DNA from: Entophlyctis helioformis
Taxonomy: Eukaryota > Chytridiomycota > Chytridiomycetes > Chytridiales > Chytriomycetaceae
Reading direction: 5' to 3'
DNA length: 64,000 nucleotides
NCBI GenBank assembly: GCA_025526915.1
Contig: JAHLKH010000146.1
Coordinates: 1-64,000 of the forward strand
The notes under the pieces were generated by a model. That model made no database searches. It saw nothing but the letters and a program-made list of their open reading frames with translations, and had not been told where the DNA came from. The position numbers were made by a program, and so were the translations under genes. The first letter of the stretch is position 1, and every line of letters begins with the position of its first letter. This document shows, in pieces, positions 12,001 to 24,062 of this stretch.

Positions 12001-13750
12001 GGCCAACGTCCGTGTTGTGATGATCCGACATGATCAATGCGTACAGCATTGTCTGAGCACGGTGCGAGTCAATCGCGTACATGCTCTTGCCGGTCTTCAA
12101 CTCAACCGGTGCAAGGACAGGTTCGGCGTCGAGGCTGCCCACGCGGATCTTAGCCGTGACGTCGATGAACCCCTTGATGCCGTATTTGTGCGACCAGATC
12201 GACTCCTCAATGTCCAGCACTTCGTCCACCACACAGATATTCGATGACGTCGACGCCGAGCGTGGCAATGCCTTGGCCGCCGTCAATGAGCTGCTCCCGA
12301 GTGGCGCTGGTGCGGGAGCAGTTGATGGCCCAGCTTGTTGCTGATATGTCGTATGGCCCGTGCCGTTGCCGCCGACGACTGGACCTTTCTTGTTGATTCC
12401 CTCGCGCAGCTTTTCGTCCAGATAGGACAGGGCCCATTGCTGCATGGACGCAATCATGGGCTGCATTTGGTCGAGAGCGTCTGCCTCTACGATCGACAGG
12501 CTCCAAAGATCGTCAATGAAACCAGCCAAGACCTCTCGGCATTTGCTGTAGAGGAACGCGGACGAGAAGTCGCACTGTTGGAGCGCCTGCTGGAACACCT
12601 CGTGAAGCACACTTCCAAACACCAGCGGTGCACTCGTACTCCGGCCTTGGACACGGCTGCTGAGAACGGAGCGGCGAATACACGTCAGACTCTCTGCAAT
12701 GGTGGTCACGGGCACAAGGTAGTCTGGATGCAGCACGAGCAGCCCATCGTCTGAATCGACGATAAGCGTTCCGTCCGGATCTGTTCGCGCCATTTTGATA
12801 TGCACGTAGTCTCCTGGCTCCAACTCTGTCTCGAGCCACTCGCCTCGGAGAACAATCAGCTGTTCGATCATCTGCGACTCGTCAAATGCACGAACGGCCT
12901 TTTCGTGCATGTGTGCTGATCCAGGAACAAGGCGGACCAATGACTCGAGAACAAAGAAACGCGATATCGAGGGCGGCGGTTGCTGCTGTTGTGTGAGCAG
13001 CTGCGTGTTGATCGGTACTGATTGGTTGGGCAGAGTGCTTGTCTCCATACTGGCTGGACGTGGTTGCTGTTCTTGCCGATGCTGAAAGTCGTCATCAGCC
13101 TTGCTGTTGCGACCGGTCTGTGTATGCTGTTGCAGGTCTGGTACCGGTGCAGGTTCAAGATCTTGAGCTGGTAGGTCAGGCTGCTGCTGCTGCTGCTGCT
13201 GCTGCTGTCTCGAGGCTGATGGTAGACTAACGGTGCTAACATCTTGAGCTGCAAGCGACGAGACTGGTGTCAATGCCTGCTCGTCATTTGGCTCTGCAAA
13301 GACCGAATGGCAGTCTTGGATGAGCGATGACAGGCCACGCTCCAGTGTTGAGATGCGCGCGTCTGACACGGTTGGCTTGCGACGCTTCCGATGCAGGCTT
13401 GCAGCTGATGAGCCGGTGTCTGCTTCCGCAGCGCTGGCCAAACTCGGATTGGCGCCTGACGTTGTCTTGCCCAGCTTGCTTGCAATGCCGGCCGCAATGC
13501 CCGTTCCAACATCGACGCCGCTGTTGCTGTTGCTCGCGGACTCCTCGTTGGCCAGCTCAAGTGCAAGAGTGGTGCTTCGGATGTGTTCAGCGGCGATGCT
13601 GTGACCAGGGACAGCGACTCTATCGGCTGGTGCTGCAGCGCTCGTCTGTGGCTTGGATGGCGAAGACGACTGGCCTGTCTGCGTCGCCGGAAGACCAACA
13701 GGAAGATGCTTTGCCGGCGGGCTGGTGAGCCAGGTTACGGACAACGACAT
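9047..13750 (-). CDS. DNA2: DNA2 nuclease-helicase
   Basis: DNA2 removes long flaps in Okazaki fragment maturation and resects broken ends. The large first exon starts at 13750 (MSLSVTW). It encodes a disordered Gln/Ser-rich N-terminus with a polyQ tract (13180-13206), then a RecB-type nuclease: [16 protein letters not shown] and VELKTGK supply the His, Asp and Glu-x-Lys active-site residues. The iron-sulfur cysteines follow in [10 protein letters not shown] (near 11830). Later exons carry SF1 helicase motifs: GMPGTGKTT (10860-10885), [14 protein letters not shown] (near 10320), QQYRMNADI (10130-10150), VDRYQGRD (near 9545) and VAITRAK (near 9360). A small last intron near 9212-9270 joins NGW to a VLSLPGNAH tail. 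Estimated 1,300-1,400 residues, near family size. It ends 23 bp from the convergent flippase gene. Confidence 0.93.
13180..13206 (-). repeat. CAG/CTG trinucleotide repeat (polyQ in DNA2)
   Basis: About nine consecutive CTG units on the + strand, read as glutamines in DNA2. It lies in the disordered N-terminal region, outside the nuclease domain. Confidence 0.9.
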
Positions 13751-13867
13751 AACGTTGATGGTTTCCGGGCAAACATCAATCGGACGTGTAAGTCAGATCT
13801 CCCTGAGCCGTTCAAGGACCCACTTGCTGATGGGATGCGCAACTGACGACAATGGTGCGCATCCAGT
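13751..13867. promoter_or_regulatory. Shared divergent promoter, DNA2 / F-box-LRR
   Basis: 117 bp between two start codons on opposite strands. It must contain both 5' leaders. No TATA box is seen. Confidence 0.4.
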
Positions 13868-15660
13868 ATGGACAGCTCCGATGCGCTTCGGCAGGTGTCA
13901 AGGCAGCTTGCGTCTGCCCCGCCTGGGTCTTCCGACGCCGTCAGGCTCCACCTTGAGGCCGCCAGGCTGCTGCTTGATGCTGGACATGTGCGCCTTTCCC
14001 TGCGCAGTGTTGGGCTGGCCGAGGATCAAGGTGGCGAGGACAGGCTTCCTGGCTTTCGCAAACTTGCACAGCAGCTGCTCCATGACTGCGAGCAGCGTCT
14101 TGTCCGGCTGCGAGCCGCATCTTCCACCCGCGGGCCCGTCCATGCCAGCAGCGAAACACCGCCTGGACACGGCTCGGACAATGTCCAAACGCATCACCGG
14201 AAACGTCAAGCCACAGCCGCATCGGTCGCATCGACTGCCACTGTTTCGTCAACGAGCAGCATCTTCAGTCTTCCAGCCGAGATCTTGTGTCTCGTCGCAA
14301 GCCGCCTTCCAGTCACCATGCTTGCGCGGCTGAGCAAGACATGCCGAACATGGCGACGCCTGCTTCAAGATAACCCGGCGCTCTGGTCAAACGTTGATCT
14401 GTCGCATCTCAACGGCCGGCTGGTGCACCGCGACGTCGAATGGATCGCTCGTCGAAGTCGCCAAACACTCCAAGCCCTTCAACTTGGCTCTGTCCCAAAG
14501 CTGACCAAGACTGGCCTGTCCCCGTTTGGCGCATACAAGCTGCTGTCGCTTCGATTCCTCTCATTGGGCGGCAACACCAAGATCCCAGGCTCTGCGCTCG
14601 CTGATTTTACTGGCCGGCTGCCCTCGCTGTCGCGCCTGCATCTCTTCAGTCTTCGCCTTCTCGATGCAGCTTCACTGGCGCGCATGTTGCTTCGCTGCCA
14701 TTCTCTGCAGGAGATCGACATCAGTGACTGCATTGGCGTGACAAGCAGTGCGTTTACCCATGACCTAAGCAAGGCGAGCCCGATTGAGTTTATGCCGCAT
14801 GTTGCTCTCTTGCCAAGTGTACTCAACTGACACATCCACGAACACAAACGCTGCTTGCAATGGCGCTCTACTTGCAGGCTCAGTGCCGCCTCCGCACTGT
14901 CCGTCTCGCCGGCTGCCCCATAGACGACCAGACAGCCCATGCCATAGCCAGTCAATGGGGCAAGACGTTGATCTCGGTCGATCTCGAGCGCTGCGAGCAC
15001 ATTACGCGTCAATCCCTCATCCACCTCGCTGCATGTCACCAACTTCAGGCTATTCGCTTAGGTGGCACCAATCTTGGTACTCCGACGTCGGTCGCCATGG
15101 ATGATGCATTGCTCATCTTTGCAGAAGGCTGCCAGAGTCTTGCGTCCATCAGCATCCCCAAGTGCCCGCATGTTACAAGTCGCGGACTAGGCCACGTTTT
15201 GCAGTTCTGCGCCAACCTCGAGACCATAGAGTTTCCCAGCTGTGCCAACATTGATGACGAGTTTTTGCGCTCGCTAGTTGCCACAAATGCATCAACGGCT
15301 GCTGGGATCAAACAGTTGAACCTGGCCGGCTGCCCGCGTATCTCGTCTGCTGCCTTTTCCGAGCTTGCCCCTCTCCTCCATCAACTGGTGGAGCTGGACA
15401 TGTCAAGAAGCTTGGCCCCCACGGATGCCGCCATCGAAACAATCTGTGGCGTTGCTCCACATCTGGCGCGTATCTCGGTCGCCGCATGCCCCAATGTCAG
15501 AGGAGCTGGGCTGGTGCGTGGTATCCAGAACATACACGATGCAGGCGGCTCTTCCAGTCTCGCAATGGACATTAGCAGCAATCCCCAGATCAGTGGCGAC
15601 GCTGTGCGCTATCTGGCCACTCTCCTTGGCCGATCCAATGTCATTGCCACTTTGTCTTGA
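13868..15660 (+). CDS. F-box and leucine-rich repeat protein
   Basis: Two exons, 13868-14818 and 14878-15660, with a 59-bp intron and agreeing phase; 577 residues. After a charged N-terminus, an F-box lies near 14262-14400 (LPAEILCLVASRLPV, CRTWRRLL, LWSNVDLS). At least eight cysteine-type LRRs follow (patterns such as LQEIDISDCIGVTS, LISVDLERCEHIT). Members of this FBXL/Grr1-like group recruit substrates to SCF ubiquitin ligases through the repeats, with the F-box binding Skp1. The substrate is unknown. A GTGCGT site upstream of the chosen donor was rejected because its phase does not match exon 2. Confidence 0.85.
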
Positions 15661-15737
15661 ATGCACTATAAGAAAGCTACCATATAGCCACCACGATTGA
15701 AGACAGACAGACGGAAGGAAGAGCTAGCTTTGTTCAA

Positions 15738-18700
15738 TCATGGCTTGAGAGTATCAACTATTTCGCTGAGCATTTCCAGTCCATGCACAGTCGCAATCGC
15801 GCGCAAATAGCCCAGCAACCGCAGCAGCCCGCTCTTGTCTTGCACTGTTGTAATTGCACTTGTGCACCGTGGACAGTGACTGCGCAGATCCTCTGCAAGC
15901 ACAAAGCGGCAATCAGAGCAGCGCACATCCTGCAGCTGCCATGCCATCATCCGCTTCACCACCATATCAACCAGCTGCTGTTCTAACAGGCCGCGATCGT
16001 ACTCCATGTGGCATGCACTGCATGCCCAGAATCCGGCAGGAGCAGAAGTTGCCAGTCGGTCTTTGGACGCGGCATCGGTGTTGAGCGCGTCATCGGCCTG
16101 TGCGAGGTCGCTTGGCCGCTCTCGCGTTAGATCCAGGTCGCGGCAGTAGTGACAATACTCGCAAATGACTTGGTGGAGAACCAGTGAATCCGACGGGGGT
16201 GCAAACTTTGCCTTTTGGCTGAACTCGTTCACGTGCAGGATCGCCAACAGATCGCGCTTGAGAGTGCGCACGTGGCTTTCGAGTGGCTCGTCAAGCCCAA
16301 AGACGGCGCAGATGCATTTGACAAACTCAAGGTGTGGGTCCGCTCCAGCACCGCGCGATTCCAAGTTTGCCAATGCGTGGTCGTAGTGATCGACCGACAA
16401 TGTTCTTGAAAAGTCCTGCACCATGACCATGAGCTGACGCTTGAGTTTCTGGTCGATGATTTGGGCAACAAACTCGACCCAGGCTGTTTTGCTGGGTGTG
16501 CCGGCTAGTCGAATCTCCTCGAGGTACTCTGCTACAATGCGCATGAACGCAACCTGGTGGCGCCGAGGCAGTCGCTCCACCATGCTCCATTTCATGTCCA
16601 CCTCTGCAGCCGTAGACTGCAGACTGCCCATCTCCGTTTCGGATTGCGTCCACACGATTCCAGCCCAGTTGAACGGGTCCATCCACATCAGATAGTGCCA
16701 GAACCGCGCCGGCTTGACCTCGACATGCACAAAAATGTCCCTCTTGACAATCGACGCTATCGCGTAAGTGATGTATCCCTGCGCGTTCGCCAGCGTCGCC
16801 TTGTTGGTCGAAATGACAATCTTTTCAAACGAAGCAAAGAGCACATCCGCACCAAGCTGGCGGAGCTGGCCAACAAGCTGCCAGAATACGCGTTTCATCA
16901 GGTCGTGGATGAAGCGGAAAAGAGCCGGATCAAAGAGCTTGGCGGATGGCGACGTGATCCAGCGGAAAAGGTGATCAAGCATGTGCGATGCAAACGCATT
17001 CTTGCGGCGGACCTCTTCTGTCCAGTTCTTGACCATGGCGCGGAAGATGGCAAATGTCGATGGAGAGATGGCGTTGCGGTCGGCCGAGTGGGCCATGGGC
17101 ACAGCTGCTTGTCCAGACTTGGACTGAGCTAGCGAGGTGGGCTGCTGTTGACGCCCTTGCACCGTGTCCTCGCTCGATTGCCCATCCAGCTGAGTGACGA
17201 CCGCTGTCACCTGGTGCTGAGCATACGCGGAGCTGCTCATGGGATTCTCCAGTCCGTGGATGAGGTCCGACTGCAGGATCGTGTTCAACGCCAGATCCCA
17301 GACATCCAGCTCGACGCACACCATTGAGAATGCACCAGGCTTGTTCATCTCGGGGTTGACAGGCAGATCGTGTGCGTAGTGGTTGTCTTCGCTTTCGACG
17401 CCGCCAAGATCCGGCTTGCCAGACATGGAAAACCACAGTACGGCATCGGCCTTGACGAGCCGCCGCGCCAAAAAGAGGTCGCAAAGGAACAGCGGGTGGT
17501 CGTTCTCGATGTTGCACAGCGGAACGTCGGCATAACGCGCCAGCTGCACGCGGTTGTCCAGAAAATCGCTTAGGTGCATAAAGTGGCCGAGCATGCGCCG
17601 AACAGCGTACATCTGCCATCCCAGGGCAGGGAAAATGCCGTCGTTTTTGTGGCTGGGCACTGACACGACAGGGATCTCGCGCACGACCACAAAGCCAGAG
17701 TTCTCGAGGTACTTTCTTGAACGCGGTGACTGCATGGCCAGAACCGTGGCGCCGCGACGTTGATCGAGATGGTTGCGGACGAGCTGGCTGGCTGCTGCAA
17801 ATGCGTCGCGTTCCGAGTCGTGAAGCGAAGTCACAACGTCAAGTTGGGCAGGGTAGATGAATGCAGTATCCGATGGTGTCGAGTCGCTGTCTTTAGCGAT
17901 AGTCTCGGCGTACATGCGGCCAACGTTTGGGATGGCATCGCGGTTGCTGCCTGGGTCAACGACAAGGAGGTGGCAGCGGCCAGTTGGAATGAACACGAGC
18001 CCAATCACATGGCGTGGACCACTCAGCGCATGGAACATGTACACGAAAAGAAGGCGACGGTCGCTCAGATAGTCTGTCCGGCTCAGGCCAAGGTCGCTCT
18101 TGATCTCGTCGAGGTGCAGCGAGCTCGGCACACCGCTTCCAGGTGCTGGCTTTGAGATGGACGACAGACAGCCAATCTGCAGTAGCGCACGGAAGAGGAG
18201 CGAGAGCTGCGTCTCGTACACACCGTCCACGTCCGGGTGGTTGAACAGAGCGGTCAACAGGCTGCTGTTTTCGAGATAGAACGGCTCGGGCATTTCCAGC
18301 TGATACAGGAAGTGGCACGCGTGGTTCCGAGGCAGAGATCGCGAGCACCTTGTGGCGCGCAGCAGTTCATGTTTGGGCAGCTCGCCCGGACTCGACACTC
18401 GCGAGTTCATGTAGAAGCGACGGGGGACCTCGAGACGGACTCGCTGGATGCCGGCGGACGTCAGAACCCACATGTGGAAGCTGCCGGGAATGTCGCTTTC
18501 CACAACCTGCAGCACTTGTGCACCTCCACTGTGTCTGGCCTGTGCCTGTGCATGCGCCATGGCTCTGGACGAAGCCGCACTAAGCTCGGCCATGGCACTG
18601 CCATTCGCTTGGACAGCCGCCCGTCCTTGCCCGCCAAACAGCGAGAACGCGGACGTCCCCAGTCGCCGCTTTGGATGCGCCAGCACACGGTCAGATCCCA

Positions 18701-21700
18701 AGACCGAGAGACCCAGCGACTTTGGGTCAGACCCACGACTGGTCAGCGCTTTGCCGCGTCTCTTGTCTGCGCCACTGCTCCCTCGATCGCCCTTGCCAGT
18801 CTGTCCAAACCGCATTCTCCATCGCAGCTTGGCTGCCTGGAGCCATTGAGGGTAGTCGTCCATGTAATGCACGTTGGTGCCGGCTGCATCATGACCGTCC
18901 TGCTCATGGTTGTTTTCGGCATCATCGTCGCGCTCGCCTAGCACAGACTCGGCGTCGCTTTGGCTGTCATCGTCGGCGCCGTCCATGTCCTGACCGTTGC
19001 GGCGTTTCTTGGCATGCCGCTGCTGCTCTGCCAGATCACGCTCAAGCAGATCCAGCTTGTCTGTCTTTGAAAAGATGTCCGTGATGCGGCGCTGCTTGAA
19101 TCGGTCTTCCTGGGCAGCAACGCGGCGGAAGAGCCAGTCGGGGTGTCGCACACGCGGGACAGGGTTGGCGACCGACTGCATGGCGGCAGGGATCGTGATC
19201 AGCTTCTGGATGACGCTCGAGAAGCGCTCGATGTAGTAGCTCCAGTCAAGAATGCTGCGCAAGTCAATGTCTTGGATCGAGTTGTCCTTGAGCCAAATGC
19301 GCAGGAAATGGCGTCGCACGGCTGGGTCTGCCTGGAAAATGGCGACCGGTACTGCGCGCTCGCTGACCGGCACTCCTTGCGGCCGCGCAGAGATGATGAA
19401 CTTGCACGCCAGTCCGCGGTCCTTGACCATCTGATCGCCCAGGAACTCGGCGAGACGTTTGGCTGTGGTGATCGACGTTGACTTTTGCGCGCCATAGTCC
19501 TTGAGAGACTTGCTCATGCTGCGGTTCTCTGAAATGAACTCAAACAGCTCGGCGTCGGGCAGATCCACGCCTTTGCTGTGCAGAATGTCCAGCCAGCGAT
19601 TGGCGCCGGTGCCGACAATGGTGTAGCACTCCTGCAGAGTGCTGCCCTCCAAAAAGACCTTGAAGATGCTGCTTTGGAAGTCCTTGATCAGCTTGAGCTC
19701 GCCGCGGCGCTTGACTTCAAAGCCCTTGAGTTCAGCAAGACTGCCGTCGTGGTTGAACACAGCATACCGCTTCTTGAGCAGCTTGTCTTCCTCGGTCGAC
19801 GCCGGAAGGATCATGGCCCGGTACGGCCCGTCAACCTCGAAAAAGATACTGTTCTCGCTGTGCATCTTGTACGCGCCATCTGGCCCAAGGTTCTGGTACT
19901 GATGGTTCGTGAACTCGGCATGCACCAGGTGGTTGAGCATCACACACGGGTACGAGATGGAGAACGTCTTGCCGTTGGCGAGCTTGAACGAAAAGTTTTC
20001 GGGGAAGGACTTTGGAAGGATGCACCAAATGCCGTCCGTGTCGAGCTCAAGTGGACGTCCGAGCTGCTCGACTCGTGTGCGGGCCAGCTGGATGATGCGC
20101 GCACCCGTCAGACACACAATGCCTGCCATCTCCATCGAGAACCAGCGAGCGCCCTTGCGCATCACATAGCCGTAGAACGAATTCAAGATGCACTTGTGGG
20201 CAAGCTGGAGCGAGTCGTAGATGACAATCATGCGCTTGGCCTCGTCTGCTGCGGCGAGATCGTTCTGCTTGACGGAATCTTCGAGCTTCTTCTTCCACGT
20301 CTTGTGCAGACCCTTGTACTCGTAGCGGCGGTCACGGAACGCGCGCACAGTGTCGACGTAAAAGGGGTGTTCGCGCTGGCAAACAATCAACTCGCGCTCG
20401 ACGACTTTGGTCTCGTGCACACGGCCGTATACTTTGCGGCTGTACTCGGCGACGCGCTTCTTCAAATGGGCATTCTGGTCGCTGACGCGCAGCTCGTGGA
20501 AGGCGCGTGTCAGAGCTTCTCCGGACTCGTCTTTCATCGGGCCATGTGCGTTGGAGACGGGCAGACGCTCTTGCTCCAGCTGATTGCGAATCATGTTGAC
20601 TTCGCCGCGCGAGGCAGGAAAGTATTCGCCTCGCCATGACCATGTCATTCGCCGTTGGCAGGAGCTGCCTGGTCCTTCGTTAAAGTCGCAGGCTGCACAC
20701 ATGGGTTCCTCAATGACGGCGTTGGGCTGAAGACGGTTCGTCAGAATGATGTTCGGATACCTACAATGCACACATTGTCACGTTGCACAAGCGGACGATT
20801 GAGAAGATGGTTAGATCATTTGACTGCCCACGAGTGCTGCCTCAAGACCGCCTTGGCACGCTTGGGGACAGAATGGACGTACATTGCGGCCACATCCAAG
20901 TGGTAAATGAGCGGCTCCTCGCACCGATTGGGCATGTCGCGCAGCCCAACTAGTTGCTTGACAATCGTGTCTCGAACTTCGTCGTAGTTGACCACATCGG
21001 CCTTGGACAGCTGGCCCTCGACAGTGATGCTGAACGTGAGTGCATGGTCGATCTCTTGGATGAGCTGATTGTTCATGTCGGACAGATTGGGGAGGTCAGC
21101 AAGAAACACGCTCGCTTGCAATGATGGCAGAGCTCTGCTCTGTGCAGAGACTTGTGCTCACTTGGTTGACCGCCGCTGGGGCAAGACGAAATTGCGTGGG
21201 AATATCCGATCGGAAGACGCCGGCCTCGAGAGCCTCCACATGCCCACCAACGTAAGTCTCGCTCTCAAGAAGATGACCCTCGAACGTGCGGCCCGATCGC
21301 TCGACATGCTTGTTTGGCATGATGACATTTGACTTGACGGCCTCAACCTAGACAGAGCATTCGGAAGGAGGTGGTCAGCCTAAGCAAGGATGGATGCGCA
21401 TGCAAAGCAGACGGGCAGACATCGAAAGCCGACTTACCATCAACAAGTGCTCGCAAAGCGTGCCCGATCCACGGCGGAGCACGTCGTCTGGGTTCATCGG
21501 GATGATGTTGCAGAGCGAGAAGATGAACGGGTGCACGTACTTCATGTACAGGTAGTATGTCGCGACTGCATCGGAGACGGAATATTGTGCAAGGACTTGA
21601 GGCTGATCGGCAGCAAATCTTGCAAGACGACACAAATGTATGTCAGTCAATAGTGTGCGTCCACCTTGTGGTTGCAGTCGACCCTACCTCGTCATGTCCT

Positions 21701-24034
21701 CTGGATCGATTTCCATAGGATTGTAGCCAAGTTTGTAAGTTGCCACAGCCTGGTGGTTGTGGTTATGGATGTGTGTTGTCGGTTATCAAAGCGAGTGAGG
21801 GAGTGAGTGTGCAGCGTAGGCACAGGCGCATGTCAAATGAGAAACGCACCTTCAGGTTCTGGCTTCCTTGAGGCAGGTAACTGTCGCGCTTTACCCATGC
21901 AAAGCAATCCATGTGAATCGCATTGCGCGCCTTGAACTCGCCACTCGAGTCCTTCATGAAGCCAATCTCCTACAATGCACGTCGAACAACATCCAGAGGC
22001 CATCAGTGACGGAGCCGATAAAACAGCATCCAGTCTCTTGGCTCACCCTGAAAAGGTTAATCGAAAACACCTTGGCGCGCGCTTCGACAAAGGGCCAATC
22101 GAAAAAGTCGCCGTTGTAAGTCACAAACACTGTTGGACGCGCGACCTGGATATGCTCAATAAACTTTCGAAGGAGCGCTTCCTATATCCATAAAGTTCCA
22201 CACAACAGGACAAATGGTTAGGACACACAAACACATACACCACAAAAGTAGGGCAGCTGCAGCGTACCTCGTTTTTGGCATTGTAGATGGTAAAGTGGCC
22301 CTCAAACTCTGGTTTTGGCGTGTACTCAAAGTCTTGAATGTCCTGCGATACAATCTCACGGTTGGTGATCAAATAGCCCTGTGCAACAAGAGGGCAACAT
22401 GAAAGAGCGCAATCGGCCAGGCTGGATTAGCACCAGACGGCAAAAGACAATCTGCGTGGTCTACATGATTGCTTCCTGCCCGAACGAACCTGCCCGTCGA
22501 TCATGTAAGAGATCATCATGATCGAGTCAATTTCAGCATCGGGGAACTTGAGCGGGAGCTTAGTCGTCTCAATGTCAAACGCGAGGATCACAGGATCGGC
22601 ACGCTGGACTTTTTCCGGCCGGGATTCGAGCACGATGTTGCCTGCAATCGAGCGCACACTGTACCACAAACCAACGCGGATGTCTGAAACATGCGCATGC
22701 AGTGTAAGGATGTGCATAGCATATGTATGCTCATAACTCTCGAGGATTTACCGCAGTCGATTGTCACTCGAGTGTAGTACATGACATCGTGCTCTCGGAG
22801 TTCCAGAATGCCGTCAAAGCCTTCTTCGCCGACGCGTCTGTATCCGGTACCTGAGCCGGCTCTGGACAAACATGCCGTCCGCGGCACCATTGCGGATGGG
22901 ATGTTAGTCGGTGCGTGCAGCAGCGCAAACTATCCATGGCGCCAACAGATGTCAACGGCATACGCTGCATAGGGCTCGAAGGACTGCTGCGACGAATGAG
23001 CAGACTGGTTGCGGTCGATCAGAGGTGTAAGAGCGCTCTTGACTGTTTGCAGTTGCTGGACATTCCAAAACGAGAGCTTGAGCAGCGTCCGCTTCTGCTC
23101 TGCAATGTGGTTTGGCTGGGGAAAGCACAGCAATCTGAGTCCGAGGCAAAAGGGCTAGACTCACTGTGCGTGATGGCTGCGTCTGGATAACAAGCACGAT
23201 GCGGACGCGGTCACCAAGGGACGTACCAACTCAAGATCGTCCTTGATCATCTTAACCACGGACACAAGCGTCCGTCGGAACTTTCTCTTGAGATGCTCTT
23301 CGACGTCACTCTCTGTTCCAGGCTGTTATGGCGGCGCAAGGATGAGCCAACTTTGCACACCTGCCGTGTTGGGACGAATGCATATCCCGACGACACAGCC
23401 AGCGTTACCTTGCAGATGACGTAAAAGTAGGGCTGGTGCAAGACGGTGGCCTTGAATGTAGCGCCATCTTCCTCGACAAAGTAGAGATCTACGCCAGCCT
23501 TGCCAGTCGGACACTCGGTGTCCATCACTGTCGTCTGTGCACGGCAAAGGGGGTCAATGGGGATTGGGACTGGCTGGCTGGATTCAAGCGTTGCTGCGGA
23601 TGTCCGATCTCGGACAACTGTTGAGAATGCCTGGCGGCGAGGACAGTGCGAGCAGACAAGACGCTTACGGGATGGATGTTGATGAGCCACCCGAGCTTGT
23701 CTGGGCCCTCTCGGTACCTTGGGAATCCCATCTTCTCGTCGAGGTCGTCTCGCAGCTGGCTGACCTGCGCTCCGTCAACGGCGGTCGTGTCGGCCAGCTG
23801 CTCGTCGTTGGCGGCGGCAAGGTCGTCGTCGTGCTGATGGTTGCCAAGTGCATCGACAGAAGGGCCATCTTCAAAGTCAAAGCCGGCCATGGGCTCAGAA
23901 TCACGGCTGCCATAGTCGCCTCGACCAGAGCTTCGTTCTCGGCCTCCGCCACGGGCTGCTGCTGGACCGCCGACATACCGCCGCGGGCCGTGTCCGCCCC
24001 GTCCTGATTGTCCTCGAGCTCGGTGGACGGACAT
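15738..24034 (-). CDS. POL2: DNA polymerase epsilon catalytic subunit
   Basis: Leading-strand replicative polymerase and proofreader. About a dozen exons: small N-terminal ones between 24034 and 20816, then one very large exon from about 20760 to 15738. In order: INIHP|TTV and a QPYFYV block (E2, 23534-23409), exonuclease motif [14 protein letters not shown] (near 22570), exonuclease II block [11 protein letters not shown] (near 22110), polymerase motif A split by the intron near 20770-20885 (DVAAMY / [12 protein letters not shown]), motif [12 protein letters not shown] (near 20170) and motif C DTDG (near 20040). The POL2-specific inactive C-terminal half follows. It ends with two zinc/iron-sulfur cysteine clusters (CEYCHYC...CSAC near 16020-16165; CSDC...CPRC near 15855-15925). 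All catalytic acids are present. The start at 24034 (MSVHRARG) precedes a Gly/Arg-rich stretch; an in-frame ATG at 23890 is an alternative. Confidence 0.95.
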
Positions 24035-24062
24035 TTTTGTCTTTGGCGACGAACCTTGTCAG
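24035..24062. promoter_or_regulatory. 28-bp divergent gap, POL2 / unrecognised gene
   Basis: Only 28 bp separate the two called start codons. If POL2 instead starts at 23890 the gap is about 170 bp. No TATA box is seen. Confidence 0.35.

Noticed and set aside
14741..14877. GTGCGT donor in the F-box/LRR gene
   Set aside because: Good consensus but phase does not fit exon 2; the GTACTC donor at 14819 does.
19578..20639. 353-codon frame antisense to POL2
   Set aside because: Lies wholly opposite conserved POL2 coding sequence and is explained by its codon bias.
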